Positions 25,812-34,480 of a stretch of DNA of 64,000 nt are shown piece after piece. Under the pieces are notes generated by a model. The model did not search any database. It saw only the letters and a list, made by a program, of their open reading frames with translations, and was not told the DNA's origin. The stretch is from contig NZ_CP121666.1 of the NCBI RefSeq assembly GCF_029714325.1, positions 6,293,001 through 6,357,000 of the forward strand. The letters are read 5' to 3'. A program made the translations under genes and the position numbers. Source of the stretch: Bradyrhizobium sp. CB1717 (lineage in GTDB: Bacteria > Pseudomonadota > Alphaproteobacteria > Rhizobiales > Xanthobacteraceae). How positions within the stretch are numbered: the stretch's first letter is position 1; each line of letters opens with the position of its first letter.

Positions 25812-26270
25812 ATGCGCGTATTCAGCGATTTCAACGACATCAAATCCGCCGTCGGCACCGAGATCGGTGTCAGCGACTGGGTCGAGGTGTCGCAAGCGCG
25901 TATCAACCAGTTCGCGGAGGCGACCTGTGACGAGCAATGGATCCATGTCGACCAGGAGCGCGCAGCCAACGAGATGCCCGGCGGCAAGACCATCGCCCAT
26001 GGCCTGCTGTCGCTGGCGCTCGCGCCCCTCTTCATCCGCTCGGTGATCGGACTGAAGGGCCTGCGCAACACGCTGAACTACGGCGCCGACCGGATCCGAT
26101 ATCTGGCGCCGGTGCCGGCAGGCTCGAAGCTGCGCGGCCGCGTCACCGTCGCCGAAGCCGAGGACGTGCCGCCGGACGGGTTGCGCGTCAACTATCACCT
26201 CGTGATCGAGATCGACGGCGGCAAGAAGCCGGCCTGCATCGCCGAGCTGATCGCCCTGCACTATCGCTGA
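25812..26270 (+). CDS. MaoC-type (R)-enoyl-CoA hydratase
   Basis: A 152-residue hot-dog-fold hydratase of the MaoC/PhaJ family. The catalytic Asp/His segment is FAEATCDEQWIHVD, followed by GKTIAHGLLSLALAP, both standard. It would hydrate trans-2-enoyl-CoA to (R)-3-hydroxyacyl-CoA, the precursor or product of polyhydroxyalkanoate. It begins 10 bases after subunit B and should share its transcript. It is convergent with FabI. Confidence 0.9.
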   Translation: MRVFSDFNDIKSAVGTEIGVSDWVEVSQARINQFAEATCDEQWIHVDQERAANEMPGGKTIAHGLLSLALAPLFIRSVIGLKGLRNTLNYGADRIRYLAPVPAGSKLRGRVTVAEAEDVPPDGLRVNYHLVIEIDGGKKPACIAELIALHYR

Positions 26271-26274
26271 ATCA

Positions 26275-26410
26275 AAAAAGGTCGAAAACAACCCCATGCA
26301 CAGTAGCGGGGGCATTGACGACATTGCACTTTTTTTTCCGGCTTTCTTACGGCTTTTGCTGCCGGCCCTTCGTTTGACCCGTCGGGCAAAACACTGGCAT
26401 GATGCCACGG
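26275..26410. repeat. Putative dispersed intergenic element
   Basis: The convergent intergenic region between the MaoC and FabI genes (191 bases) holds no gene. Its sequence, with the segments CAACCCCATGCACAGTAG, a T8 run and TTTGACCCGTCGGGCAAAAC, matches my memory of a short sequence found repeatedly between genes in Bradyrhizobium genomes. Only one copy is in this window, so its repeat status is not shown here. Boundaries are approximate. Confidence 0.35.
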
Positions 26411-26462
26411 TCAGCCCACAGCCTCCTGACTGCCAAGGCGGCGCGACGACACGCGGCCGGGC

Positions 26463-27251
26463 TCAGTCGATGATGTGATATCCGCCGTCGATGTAGAGCA
26501 CGCCGCCGGTGATCAGCTTGGCGCCGTCGAGCGCCAGAAAGGCCGTGGCGTTGCCGACGTCGTCGATGCTGACGAGACTACGCGACGGAGCCTTCGACTG
26601 CGCCTTGTCCATGAGCTCGTCGAATTCGGGAATGCCTGACGCGGCGCGCGTCGCCAGCGGGCCCGGCGAGATCGCGTGAACGCGGATGCCCTTCGGACCG
26701 AGCTCGGCCGCGATGTAGCGGACCGACGCCTCGAGCGCGGCCTTGGCCACGCCCATGACGTTGTAGTTCTCCACCACCATCTGGCTGCCGTAATAGGTCA
26801 TGGTGAACAGAGTGCCGCCGTTCTTCATGAGCGGCTCGGCGAGATGGGCCATGCGCATGAACGACCAGCACGAGACATCCATGGTCTTGAGGAAACCGTC
26901 GCGACCGACATCGACGACGCGGCCGTGCAATGCCTCCTTGGGCGAGAAGGCGATGGAATGAAGCAGGAAGTCGAGCTGGCCCCACTCGGCGGCGATGCGC
27001 TCGAACACCGCTTCGGTCTGTCCTTCGACCATCACGTCCAGCGGCATGAAGATCGGCGCCTGCAGCGCCTGCGCCAAGGGCTCGACATGCTTCTTGGCGC
27101 GATCGTTCAGGTAGGTGACGGCGAGATCGGCGCCGAGCGCACGAAACGCCCGCGCACAGCCCCAGGCGATGGACTGGTCATTGGCGATGCCGACGATCAG
27201 GCCCTTCTTTCCCTTCAGGGCCACCTTGCTGTCCGGGAATACTGGGATCAT
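26463..27251 (-). CDS. fabI: Enoyl-ACP reductase, FabI type
   Basis: A 262-residue NADH-dependent enoyl-ACP reductase of the short-chain dehydrogenase superfamily, last step of fatty-acid elongation. The catalytic set matches FabI exactly in spacing: Tyr153, Tyr163 and Lys170 in YYGSQ...[14 protein letters not shown]. The nucleotide-binding turn is [15 protein letters not shown]. The ATG at 27251 overlaps the acetate kinase stop (ATGA), so translation is coupled to ackA. Alphaproteobacteria often carry several FabI paralogues; being in an ackA-pta operon behind a FixK-type box suggests a specialised, low-oxygen copy, perhaps as an NADH sink. Confidence 0.92.
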   Translation of the reverse strand: MIPVFPDSKVALKGKKGLIVGIANDQSIAWGCARAFRALGADLAVTYLNDRAKKHVEPLAQALQAPIFMPLDVMVEGQTEAVFERIAAEWGQLDFLLHSIAFSPKEALHGRVVDVGRDGFLKTMDVSCWSFMRMAHLAEPLMKNGGTLFTMTYYGSQMVVENYNVMGVAKAALEASVRYIAAELGPKGIRVHAISPGPLATRAASGIPEFDELMDKAQSKAPSRSLVSIDDVGNATAFLALDGAKLITGGVLYIDGGYHIID

Positions 27252-28462
27252 GACACCCTCACAGATTGTGTGTTTTGCGACGAGCCGTTCACCAGCATCG
27301 CCAGCGTGTGCTGCGCAATCATCAACTCCTCGTCGGTCGGGACGACATAGACGGGGATGCGGCTGTCGGCATGCGAGATCAGCCGCGCGTGGCGGGCGTT
27401 CTCGCCGGCATCGAGCACGGCGCCGAGCCATTCCAGCTTCGCCGCGACACGCGCGCGGATCGATGCCGAGTTCTCGCCGATGCCGGCGGTGAAGACGAAG
27501 GCGTCCAGCCCCTGCAAGGCTGCAGCCAACATGCCGGCACTGAGCCCGATCCGATAGACGAAATAGTCGATCGCGAGCCTTGCATGGGCATCGGTGCTCG
27601 CCTCGAGCTCCCGCATGTCGTTGCTGACGCCGGACAGGCCCTTCAGTCCGCACTCGCGGTAGAGGAAGTCCTGCACCCTCGTGGCCGACATGCCCTTCTC
27701 GGAAATGAGATAGAGAACCACGCCTGGATCGATCTGCCCCGGCCGCGTTCCCATCGGCAGGCCATCGAGCGCCGTGAAGCCCATGGTGCTTTCGACGCTG
27801 CGCCCGTCCTTCAATGCGCACATCGAGGCACCACTGCCGAGATGGGCGACGATCACCCGTCCGCGGGCGATCTCGGGCGCGACATGGGGCAGCGTTCGGG
27901 CGATGTATTCATAGGACAGGCCGTGAAAGCCATAGCGCCGCACGCCTTCGGCATGAAGCTGGTGCGGAATGGCATAGTGGTCTGCGACCGCGTCGTGCGT
28001 GCGGTGGAAGGCGGTGTCGAAACAGGCCACCTGGAGCAATCCCGGGAAGCCAGCGAGGAGCGAGCGGATCGGCGCCAGGTTATGCGGTTGGTGCAGCGGC
28101 GCCAGGGAGACGAAGCGCTCAAGCCGGCACACGACGCCGTGGTCGATCACGACCGGCCGCGAATAGTCCGGACCGCCATGCACGACGCGGTGGCCGACCG
28201 CGATCGGCGTCACCCGAAGCTCGTTCCGCAACCAGTCGCCGGCGACAGCCATTGCCGCCGGCACATCCGGCACGGCCTCGATCGGATAGGCGCGATCGAC
28301 CAATGGGCCGTTGCTCGTGCCGCCGGCCCGCAGACGCGGCCGGCTGCCGATGCCGTCGATCTGTCCCTTGATCTGCCGCCGAAGGGTGCCTTCGCCCTCG
28401 ATCGAATAGACCTGAAACTTGACGCTGGAGGAGCCGGCATTGACGACGAGGATCGTATCCAT
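27248..28462 (-). CDS. ackA: Acetate kinase
   Basis: A 404-residue acetokinase-family protein, making ATP and acetate from acetyl phosphate. All family landmarks are present: [14 protein letters not shown] at the N terminus, [41 protein letters not shown] and [13 protein letters not shown]. The ATG at 28462 gives the canonical N terminus. It starts 4 bases after the stop of the phosphotransacetylase gene and overlaps fabI, forming a tight operon. A butyrate kinase role is less likely given length and motifs. Confidence 0.93.
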   Translation of the reverse strand: MDTILVVNAGSSSVKFQVYSIEGEGTLRRQIKGQIDGIGSRPRLRAGGTSNGPLVDRAYPIEAVPDVPAAMAVAGDWLRNELRVTPIAVGHRVVHGGPDYSRPVVIDHGVVCRLERFVSLAPLHQPHNLAPIRSLLAGFPGLLQVACFDTAFHRTHDAVADHYAIPHQLHAEGVRRYGFHGLSYEYIARTLPHVAPEIARGRVIVAHLGSGASMCALKDGRSVESTMGFTALDGLPMGTRPGQIDPGVVLYLISEKGMSATRVQDFLYRECGLKGLSGVSNDMRELEASTDAHARLAIDYFVYRIGLSAGMLAAALQGLDAFVFTAGIGENSASIRARVAAKLEWLGAVLDAGENARHARLISHADSRIPVYVVPTDEELMIAQHTLAMLVNGSSQNTQSVRVS

Positions 28463-28466
28463 GGCG

Positions 28467-29432
28467 TCACGCGGCCACTGTCGGCGCCTTCTGGCGCCGG
28501 GCGCGAGCATAGAGCGCGGCAACCGCGCAGGATGCCATGCGCGCGCGCGGAGAATCCGCCCGCGAGGTGAGCACCACCGGCACGCGGCCGCCGAGCACGA
28601 TGCCCGCGCCGTCCGCCTTGGCGAAATAGGCGAGGTTCTTGGCCAGCATGTTCCCGGCCTCGAGGTCCGGAACAACCAGGATCTGTGCGCGGCCGGCGAC
28701 CTCGGAGGTGATGCCCTTGATCCGCGCGGCGTCCGTGTCGATCGCATTGTCGAACGCCAGCGGGCCATCGAGGATGCCGCCGGTGATCTGGCCGCGATCG
28801 GCCATCTTGCAAAGCGCAGCGGCCTCGATCGTCGAGGGGATTTTCGAGGTCACGGTCTCGACCGCCGACAGGATCGCGACCCGCGGGGTCTTGCCGAAGC
28901 CGGCCTGGTTGTAGAGATCGATCGCATTCTGGATGATGTCGCGCTTGGCGTCGAGATCGGGGAAGATGTTGATCGCGGCATCCGTCACGAAGATGGTCTC
29001 GGCGTAGGCCGGCACGTCCATGACGAAGACGTGGCTGATCCGCCGGTCGGTGCGCAGACCGCCGACCTTGGCTGTGACGGCACGCATCAATTCGTCGGTG
29101 TGAAGGCTGCCTTTCATCAGCAGGTCGCCTTTGGCGGCGTGGATGAGCTCGACGCCCTTGGCCGCGGCTTCGTCGCTATGCGCGGCATCGACAATCTCGA
29201 ATCCGGACACGTCGAGACCGAATTTCGCGGCCGTATCCCTGATCTTCCGCTCGGGCCCGACAAGTATCGGCCGGATGATGCCGGCGCTCGCACTGTCGAC
29301 GGCGCCGCGCAACGAGGTCTCGTCGCAGGGGTGGACGACGATGGTCGGCAGGGGCGCGCCCGCCTTCGCCGCCGCGATCAGGCGGTCGTATTTGCTGCCG
29401 GAATGGGCTCCCGTCGTGTCGGCCGACATCAT
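28467..29432 (-). CDS. Phosphate acetyl/butyryltransferase
   Basis: A 321-residue protein of the Pta/Ptb family, which converts acyl-CoA plus phosphate to acyl phosphate for the adjacent kinase. Motifs include [36 protein letters not shown] and [12 protein letters not shown], with a C-terminal [17 protein letters not shown] segment. It is a short form without the N-terminal DRTGG domain of long Pta enzymes. Short-form members are often annotated as bifunctional enoyl-CoA hydratase/phosphate acetyltransferase; a MaoC part is not present here. It lies 20 bases downstream of the DUF3141 gene. Confidence 0.9.
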   Translation of the reverse strand: MMSADTTGAHSGSKYDRLIAAAKAGAPLPTIVVHPCDETSLRGAVDSASAGIIRPILVGPERKIRDTAAKFGLDVSGFEIVDAAHSDEAAAKGVELIHAAKGDLLMKGSLHTDELMRAVTAKVGGLRTDRRISHVFVMDVPAYAETIFVTDAAINIFPDLDAKRDIIQNAIDLYNQAGFGKTPRVAILSAVETVTSKIPSTIEAAALCKMADRGQITGGILDGPLAFDNAIDTDAARIKGITSEVAGRAQILVVPDLEAGNMLAKNLAYFAKADGAGIVLGGRVPVVLTSRADSPRARMASCAVAALYARARRQKAPTVAA

Positions 29433-29452
29433 GTCACTCCCGCCAATCCGCG

Positions 29453-31675
29453 TTACGACGCTCTTGCCTTTGAATCGAAAGGGGCGACGTTCGACGTCAG
29501 CTCTCCCTCTCCGTCCAGGCCAAAAAGCCCGGCGACCTGCTTCAGACGATGCGCGCGCTCGCCGGTGATGTCCTCGCTCGCCGACAGCACCTCGCGCATC
29601 GCGGCGAAGGCTGCGCGCCGCTGGCTCATGTCGTCGGGCAGCATTTTCGGGATCGCAGCCAGCGCGCCGTCGCGATCGAGCAGCAGCATGAAGAACTGCT
29701 CGCGGACCAGCATCTTGAATTCGGCCAGCGTCATCCGGGGGCCGGCATGGTCCCGCCGCACCTGCCGGAGCGCCTCGATGCTGCGTTCGTCCACCATGCC
29801 GCGGGCGGAGCCGACATAGACCAGCGATCGGATCGCCGCTTCGCGAAGCCCGCCCTCGCCGATGCGCGATTTCAGCTCGGAGATTCGCCTCTCGAGCATC
29901 GCGCGATGCTCCGCCGACATCTCGCGGCGCTGCGAAGGCACGGAATTCGGATCGATCCCTACGGCCGCCTGAAGCAAGGGCGAACCGTAGACATTGAGGA
30001 AGATGGTCTCGCTCAGGGCCTCCTGCGCGTCGCGCCAGCTGTCGAGCGCATGGACAATCTGCTTCGACATCTGCTCCTGGATTGCCAGGAACGGATTGTC
30101 CTTCGAGACCGGCCTGCGGTTGTCCTCGACGCGATCGGCGGCCGCCTGGATGGTGGACATCCAGGGATTCTTGCTGCTGAAGGCCTCATATTGCATTCGC
30201 AGCGGATGCATGTTGCGCGCCCAGTCCGCCATTTGCGGGGCCACCATCTTCTTGACCCAGGGCTGGACGAACTTCTGATAGGCGGCCAGATTGAGTTCGG
30301 AGACGCGCTTGGCGGCGGCAAATCGCCTCTCATCCTCGGGCGAATTGCCTCCCATGCTGCGGATATCGTCGAGCGTGCGGGCCTCACAGCGCATCACCCA
30401 TTGCCCGGCCGCGAGATCGGCATTGAGCGTCTCGTCGCCCCTCGCCTCGAACGTCGCCTCATAGAGCCCGGGCGGAAGCACGTCGATCAAATCGATGTTG
30501 CTCGAGAACTCGGCATGCTCTTTCTTGGCGACACCACCCGACACGAAGATGCCGAGATGGCCGATGCTCTCGTGAACGGTATAGACGATGGTCTGGCCAT
30601 AGGCCCTGATCTCGTCGACATCGGCATAGCAGTCCAGGATCCAGTCAAGCGCCTGCTGAGGCGGCGTGACGTTGTCGCCCTTGGAGCAGAACACCACGAT
30701 CGGCGAGCGGATATTGCGCAGGTCGACTTTCTGTCCGTCCGACATCTCGATGCGGCCCGCGGCGAGATTGTTGCCGATGAAGAGCTCGTCGACGATGAAC
30801 TGGATCTCCTCGGCATTGAGGTTGACGTGGCCGCCCCACCAGCGCTCGAAATCCAGATAGCGTTCGGCTTCGCTGTCGACCTTGGAATAGACGTTGTACT
30901 GCTTGGTCCAGAGCGTGTTGGACGGATTCTGGTTCTCGAAGTTCTGCACCAGCCAGGCGCCGTCGAACTTGCCGGCGCCGAGGTCGCTCGTCAGCGCCGT
31001 CAGCCAGCTTCCGCCCAAAAGGCCACCGGAATAGCGCATCGGATACTGGCCATGCACGCCGGCCCAATAAGCCAGCGGCGCGCCGGCGATGATCAGGGGC
31101 CCGAACAGCTCCGGCCGCAGCGATGCCAGGATCATGACGGCCCAGCCGGCCTGGCAATTGCCGATCACGCAGGGCTTGCCGTCGGCTTCGGGATGACGGC
31201 CGATGACGGTCTCGATGAACTTCGCTTCCGCGCGCGCGATGCGCTCGATGGTCTGGCCCGGCACGGGCTCGGGCAGGAAGCCAATGAAATAGCAGGGATG
31301 CCCCGCCTTCATCGCGACGCCGATCTCGCTGTCTGCTTTGAAGCCGCCAATGCCCGGCCCGTGGCCGGCACGCGGATCGACCACCACGAACGGCCGCCGG
31401 CTCATGTCGATCTCGACATCCTTGGGCGGAATGATGCGCACCAGCGCGTAGTTGACCGGCTCCTCCAGCGTGCGACCGTCGACGATCAACTCGGCAGCAT
31501 ATTGCAGCACGTGCGGCGCGACCTGCGCGACATGCTCGCGATACTGGTCGCCGCGCTGACGCATGATGTCCAGAAACAGCACACTGCGCTGCCCCGCATC
31601 GACCATGTATTCGACGGCGGACGCCACAAGGCCCGACATCGGGCCGTCCGGTAGCTTCAGATTTTCCATCGCCAT
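29453..31675 (-). CDS. DUF3141 protein (PHA-synthase-like alpha/beta hydrolase)
   Basis: A 740-residue protein of the DUF3141 family. The first half is an alpha/beta hydrolase core with a cysteine in the nucleophile elbow (Cys174 in VIGNCQAGWAV), as in polyhydroxyalkanoate synthases, with an acid candidate in FCSKGDNVTPP and a base candidate in VHESIGHLGIF. The second half is helical and predicted cytoplasmic. No signal peptide is visible. It heads the operon with pta, ackA and fabI, with a perfect FixK-type box 53 bp upstream of the start. A role in PHA or acyl-CoA handling under low oxygen is inferred; activity has not been shown for the family as far as I know. Confidence 0.85.
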   Translation of the reverse strand: MAMENLKLPDGPMSGLVASAVEYMVDAGQRSVLFLDIMRQRGDQYREHVAQVAPHVLQYAAELIVDGRTLEEPVNYALVRIIPPKDVEIDMSRRPFVVVDPRAGHGPGIGGFKADSEIGVAMKAGHPCYFIGFLPEPVPGQTIERIARAEAKFIETVIGRHPEADGKPCVIGNCQAGWAVMILASLRPELFGPLIIAGAPLAYWAGVHGQYPMRYSGGLLGGSWLTALTSDLGAGKFDGAWLVQNFENQNPSNTLWTKQYNVYSKVDSEAERYLDFERWWGGHVNLNAEEIQFIVDELFIGNNLAAGRIEMSDGQKVDLRNIRSPIVVFCSKGDNVTPPQQALDWILDCYADVDEIRAYGQTIVYTVHESIGHLGIFVSGGVAKKEHAEFSSNIDLIDVLPPGLYEATFEARGDETLNADLAAGQWVMRCEARTLDDIRSMGGNSPEDERRFAAAKRVSELNLAAYQKFVQPWVKKMVAPQMADWARNMHPLRMQYEAFSSKNPWMSTIQAAADRVEDNRRPVSKDNPFLAIQEQMSKQIVHALDSWRDAQEALSETIFLNVYGSPLLQAAVGIDPNSVPSQRREMSAEHRAMLERRISELKSRIGEGGLREAAIRSLVYVGSARGMVDERSIEALRQVRRDHAGPRMTLAEFKMLVREQFFMLLLDRDGALAAIPKMLPDDMSQRRAAFAAMREVLSASEDITGERAHRLKQVAGLFGLDGEGELTSNVAPFDSKARAS

Positions 31676-31728
31676 GTTCGACCTCGTCGTCGCGTCCGGC
31701 CATTCAAGGAGCGTGCGGATTGCCGACG

Positions 31729-31742
31729 TTGATTTAGGTCAA
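31729..31742. promoter_or_regulatory. FixK/FNR-type box ahead of DUF3141-pta-ackA-fabI
   Basis: TTGATTTAGGTCAA, a perfect TTGA-N6-TCAA, begins 53 bp upstream of the DUF3141 start codon on the minus strand. The spacing matches the boxes of the other operons in this stretch. Confidence 0.78.
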
Positions 31743-31804
31743 CGGTCAGCGACGGAGTGCGAGGTTCCCTGCGGAAGCCTGACGACCTGCCTTTCGCGGC
31801 AGAC

Positions 31805-31818
31805 TTGATCTTGTTCAG
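31805..31818. promoter_or_regulatory. Imperfect FixK/FNR-type box ahead of GNAT gene
   Basis: TTGATCTTGTTCAG has a perfect left half-site and one mismatch in the right half-site (TCAG). It ends 44 bp before the start of the acetyltransferase gene on the plus strand. Confidence 0.4.
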
Positions 31819-31862
31819 GCGCAAGTTCCGGCAAATGGCTGAACGGAGAAAGGCGCACGCTC

Positions 31863-32384
31863 ATGGGGACTCCAGCAAGTTTCACTTGCCGGGAGACGCT
31901 ACGTGACGGCACCGCGATCGAGATCCGGGCACAGCGGCCGGAGGACGAGGTCGGCATGCTCGCCGCGCTGGACCAAGCCAGCATGCAAACACGCCAGCGT
32001 CGCTTCTTCGCACCGAAGCGTCATTTCTCGGATCGCGAGCGCGCCTATTTCATGGAGATCGACTTCGAGAATCACGTGGCGCTGGTTGCCTGCGCGGAGG
32101 ATGCGGGCCGCAACGTCATCATTGGCGGAGGCCGCTACGTCGTCGCGACGCCCGGCTGCGCAGAGATGGCCTTTGTCGTTGTCGATGCCTGGCAGGGACG
32201 TGGCGTCGGCACGCTGCTGGCACAACATCTCATCGCGCTCGCGCGCGAGGCCGGGCTGACTGAACTGACGGCGGAGGTCACGTCGGACAATACGGCCATG
32301 CGTCGCGTCTTCGAGAGGCTCGGCTTCGGCCCTGCGGCGACGCGAGACCCTCAAACGGTTCATCTGGTGTTGAAGCTGACCTGA
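31863..32384 (+). CDS. GNAT-family N-acetyltransferase
   Basis: A 173-residue acetyltransferase. The acetyl-CoA pyrophosphate-binding loop is DAWQGRGVGTLLAQHL, followed by the strand-helix ELTAEVTSDNTAMRRVFERL typical of GNAT enzymes. The N-terminal residues before about 20 are poorly conserved. The genomic setting next to acyl-CoA genes with FixK-type sites raises protein-lysine acetylation, for example of acyl-CoA synthetases, as one possibility; the substrate is unknown. Confidence 0.88.
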   Translation: MGTPASFTCRETLRDGTAIEIRAQRPEDEVGMLAALDQASMQTRQRRFFAPKRHFSDRERAYFMEIDFENHVALVACAEDAGRNVIIGGGRYVVATPGCAEMAFVVVDAWQGRGVGTLLAQHLIALAREAGLTELTAEVTSDNTAMRRVFERLGFGPAATRDPQTVHLVLKLT

Positions 32385-32413
32385 TTACCCCGGACTGGAT
32401 TTCCACCGTTCCC

Positions 32414-32427
32414 TTGATCTTGATCAA
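32414..32427. promoter_or_regulatory. FixK/FNR-type box ahead of small protein gene
   Basis: TTGATCTTGATCAA fits TTGA-N6-TCAA perfectly. It ends 59 bp upstream of the start of the small protein at 32487 and follows the GNAT stop by 29 bases. Confidence 0.75.
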
Positions 32428-32486
32428 GGGTTCGCCAGCCCGCCCGTGGGTCAGTCGACACCATCGCTGCAAAGACGGAGGTCGTC

Positions 32487-32762
32487 ATGACGTGGGGTAT
32501 GTTCGGTAAGCTGTTTGCTGCGACCATCGTGGTCGGCGCAGGCCTGTCCGTCTCGATCGGCGGATCATCCAGCCAGGGACCATCGCTGACCTTCAGCCAG
32601 GCAGATGCACGGGTCGGACGTCCCCTGACTCCCGTGTCGGTTGCCGGCGTCGCACGCCGGACCACCAGGCGCGCGGTCGTCGGGACCGCGGCCGTCGGCG
32701 CTGCGGCCGCAGGCACGGCATGCGTTCGCGTGCTGGTCAACGGGACGTATGTCTGCCGCTGA
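32487..32762 (+). CDS. Small secreted hypothetical protein, FixK-type promoter
   Basis: A 91-residue protein with an N-terminal hydrophobic segment (MFGKLFAATIVVGAGLSVSI) that looks like a signal or anchor. A second Ala-rich hydrophobic stretch follows (AVVGTAAVGAAAAGTACVRV), and the C terminus has two cysteines (TACVRV and YVCR). The start has GGAGG 7 bases ahead. No family is recognised. The perfect FixK-type site upstream suggests expression in low oxygen. Confidence 0.7.
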   Translation: MTWGMFGKLFAATIVVGAGLSVSIGGSSSQGPSLTFSQADARVGRPLTPVSVAGVARRTTRRAVVGTAAVGAAAAGTACVRVLVNGTYVCR

Positions 32763-32876
32763 CCATCGTTGAAACGGACACGAGGAAGCTGAATTCTGCG
32801 GATGATCTGCATCCGCAGGACAGGCTGCACGTCATCCGAGCGCCGGGATGAACCGGCGCAGCGGAATCCAAACAGG

Positions 32877-33140
32877 CTAGTGGATGGTGGGGTTGTCGAG
32901 ACGCCTTTCCGCCTGCGCGGTCACGATCTCGATGTGTGCCGTATGGTGCCTTGCCGCCAGGTCGCGAGCAGCCGCTTGATCGCGGCTCCAACCCGGCTCA
33001 CCGCGCGCACGCCGCTCCCGGTAATCGATCAACCAGACTGTTTCCCCATAAGTGAGGCCCACGAAGACATCGCGTCCCTCGGAATCCGGCCCCAATTCGG
33101 TCAAGTAGGTGACGTGACTCCGCAGCTTCTCTGCCGTCAT
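32877..33140 (-). CDS. Small hypothetical protein
   Basis: An 87-residue soluble protein, charged and probably helical (ERRARGEPGWSRDQAAARDL). AGGAG lies 8 bases before the ATG at 33140. No family is recognised. It has a sister gene 26 bases upstream on the same strand, so they could be co-transcribed. Confidence 0.6.
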   Translation of the reverse strand: MTAEKLRSHVTYLTELGPDSEGRDVFVGLTYGETVWLIDYRERRARGEPGWSRDQAAARDLAARHHTAHIEIVTAQAERRLDNPTIH

Positions 33141-33166
33141 GAGTCATCTCCTCGCTTGGCCATTTG

Positions 33167-33565
33167 CTAGGCACCCGGTCTTCGCAGAGGAATGATCTGC
33201 GCCGACCTCACCGGCTCAGGAAGTTTGGCTGACGTCGATTGCGCTGCCTTCCGAGCCCTGAACTTCGTCCAGCGAAGCTCGGGCGCGTAGCCGTAGAGCA
33301 CATTGAGCCAGGTTTCAGACAGCGTCGCGCTCGTGAAAGGCAATTCGGGGAGGCTCCAGTCGGTGTCTCTCTCGATGCCCGGGCACATCGGCACTCGAAC
33401 CGCAGACCCCGCCCATACCAGGCCGCCGGATGGCAATTCGACGTATTCGCAATGATCCCGCTCCGTCCATTCCTGGACTGAATGGGCGAGACTTCTGGGA
33501 TGGTCGGCGGAGAAAAGGCCGACGATCTGATGACTGTCAATTGAGCGGACGAGATAAGCTGGCAT
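33167..33565 (-). CDS. Hypothetical protein
   Basis: About 132 residues from the ATG at 33565 (MPAYLVRSIDSHQIVGLFSA); a longer frame to 33613 is possible. The protein is soluble, with an alpha/beta-looking N-terminal half and a basic tail. No family is recognised. It lies ahead of the 87-residue protein gene on the same strand. The start has only a weak ribosome-binding site (TTGGA). Confidence 0.5.
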   Translation of the reverse strand: MPAYLVRSIDSHQIVGLFSADHPRSLAHSVQEWTERDHCEYVELPSGGLVWAGSAVRVPMCPGIERDTDWSLPELPFTSATLSETWLNVLYGYAPELRWTKFRARKAAQSTSAKLPEPVRSAQIIPLRRPGA

Positions 33566-33826
33566 GGCAAAGTCCAAAAATTGAATATTGCCTATTTTTC
33601 CCGATCCTGCCAAGCCCCCTCGTGCCGTCGAGCGTGCACCCAGTGATAAGTGCCCGTGCCCGATGATCTCGTCGGATATTGCTGTGCGGAATCTCGAAAG
33701 AAGGCTGCTTCATCAACGTTCTGGCGAACGCTTTTCCCTTTTTTCCCGCAATCTCAACCAAGCGGTTGATGCTCTGCGGGGCTGGTTCATACACTCTGCG
33801 TGATTCACCAAGGATGCGGATTTGCT

Positions 33827-33840
33827 TTGATCTAGATCAA
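33827..33840. promoter_or_regulatory. Orphan FixK/FNR-type box
   Basis: TTGATCTAGATCAA is a fully palindromic TTGA-N6-TCAA site. No convincing gene starts within 150 bases on either strand. The nearest supported starts are 33565 on the minus strand (262 bases away) and, on the plus strand, 34481. Confidence 0.65.
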
Positions 33841-33888
33841 CGAAATCGCAGACTCGGCCAACCGGGATTTGCATTTCCCTCCCGATGG

Positions 33889-34065
33889 TCATGAAGAGGG
33901 ATCGGGCGGTCCGTCTTCGGGATGAAGCGCGGCCTTCATGCTCCGCAGCCTCGCTATTCTCCAAATGATCTGCTCGACCGGGCCGTCATCGAAATCGGAC
34001 AGCTGAACGACGAGTTCCTTGAATCTTTGAATCTTCCTGTCGAAGATCGAGCAACGATCACACAT
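33889..34065 (-). CDS. Small Cys-containing helical protein
   Basis: About 58 residues from the ATG at 34065, beginning MCDRCSIFDRKIQRFKELV and containing an IIWRIARLRSMKAALHPE helix. The CxxC at the N terminus followed by a coiled helix and a short acidic C terminus resembles small unclassified proteins common in Bradyrhizobium. A TTG at 34107 would add 14 residues. No ribosome-binding site is obvious, so confidence is moderate. Confidence 0.45.
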   Translation of the reverse strand: MCDRCSIFDRKIQRFKELVVQLSDFDDGPVEQIIWRIARLRSMKAALHPEDGPPDPSS

Positions 34066-34480
34066 CGTCTGCAATTGCCTTGGCGAAAGGGCTGCTGACT
34101 CGGGCAAAACAAATCAAAAAATATCGAAACGAAATTAATGATCGTAACGCCGGCCGTAAAGAACGCGCTCGCGCGGCATCATGTTGCACATCCTTCGACA
34201 TGGCAGTCGAGCACCGAAACCAACGCGATGCGTGGTCACGGAATAGATCGCGCCGTCCTGCCGTTGCGCTCCGGCGGAGAGCAAGATTGAGCGGTTTTTC
34301 GTCAGGCCATGTCGCCATTCGGAAGAAGCGCAAGTCACTCGAGTGTCCGCGCCAACGAGACGACAGGCTGCTCCCGGCAGGTCCCCGTCGTCCTCATGTC
34401 GATGAAGACGATCTTTTCCGGTTCGCATAATGCTCTATAATAAACGCTTTAATCGACGCATTTAATCGACGGGTATTGCA
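34066..34480. other. Gene-poor interval
   Basis: No convincing gene. Short open frames exist on both strands but have no family match, ribosome-binding site or sensible codon pattern. The right end is AT-richer, with a TATAAT at 34436-34441 and a direct repeat of TTAATCGACG, possibly the promoter region of the small protein that follows. Confidence 0.5.

Noticed and set aside
29549..31654. A 701-residue open frame antisense to the DUF3141 gene
   Set aside because: It is a typical antisense shadow in GC-rich DNA without domains.
33537..33794. An 85-residue minus-strand frame starting 33 bases from the orphan FixK-type box
   Set aside because: It overlaps the start of the hypothetical gene at 33565, needs a GTG start, and its composition does not look like a real protein.
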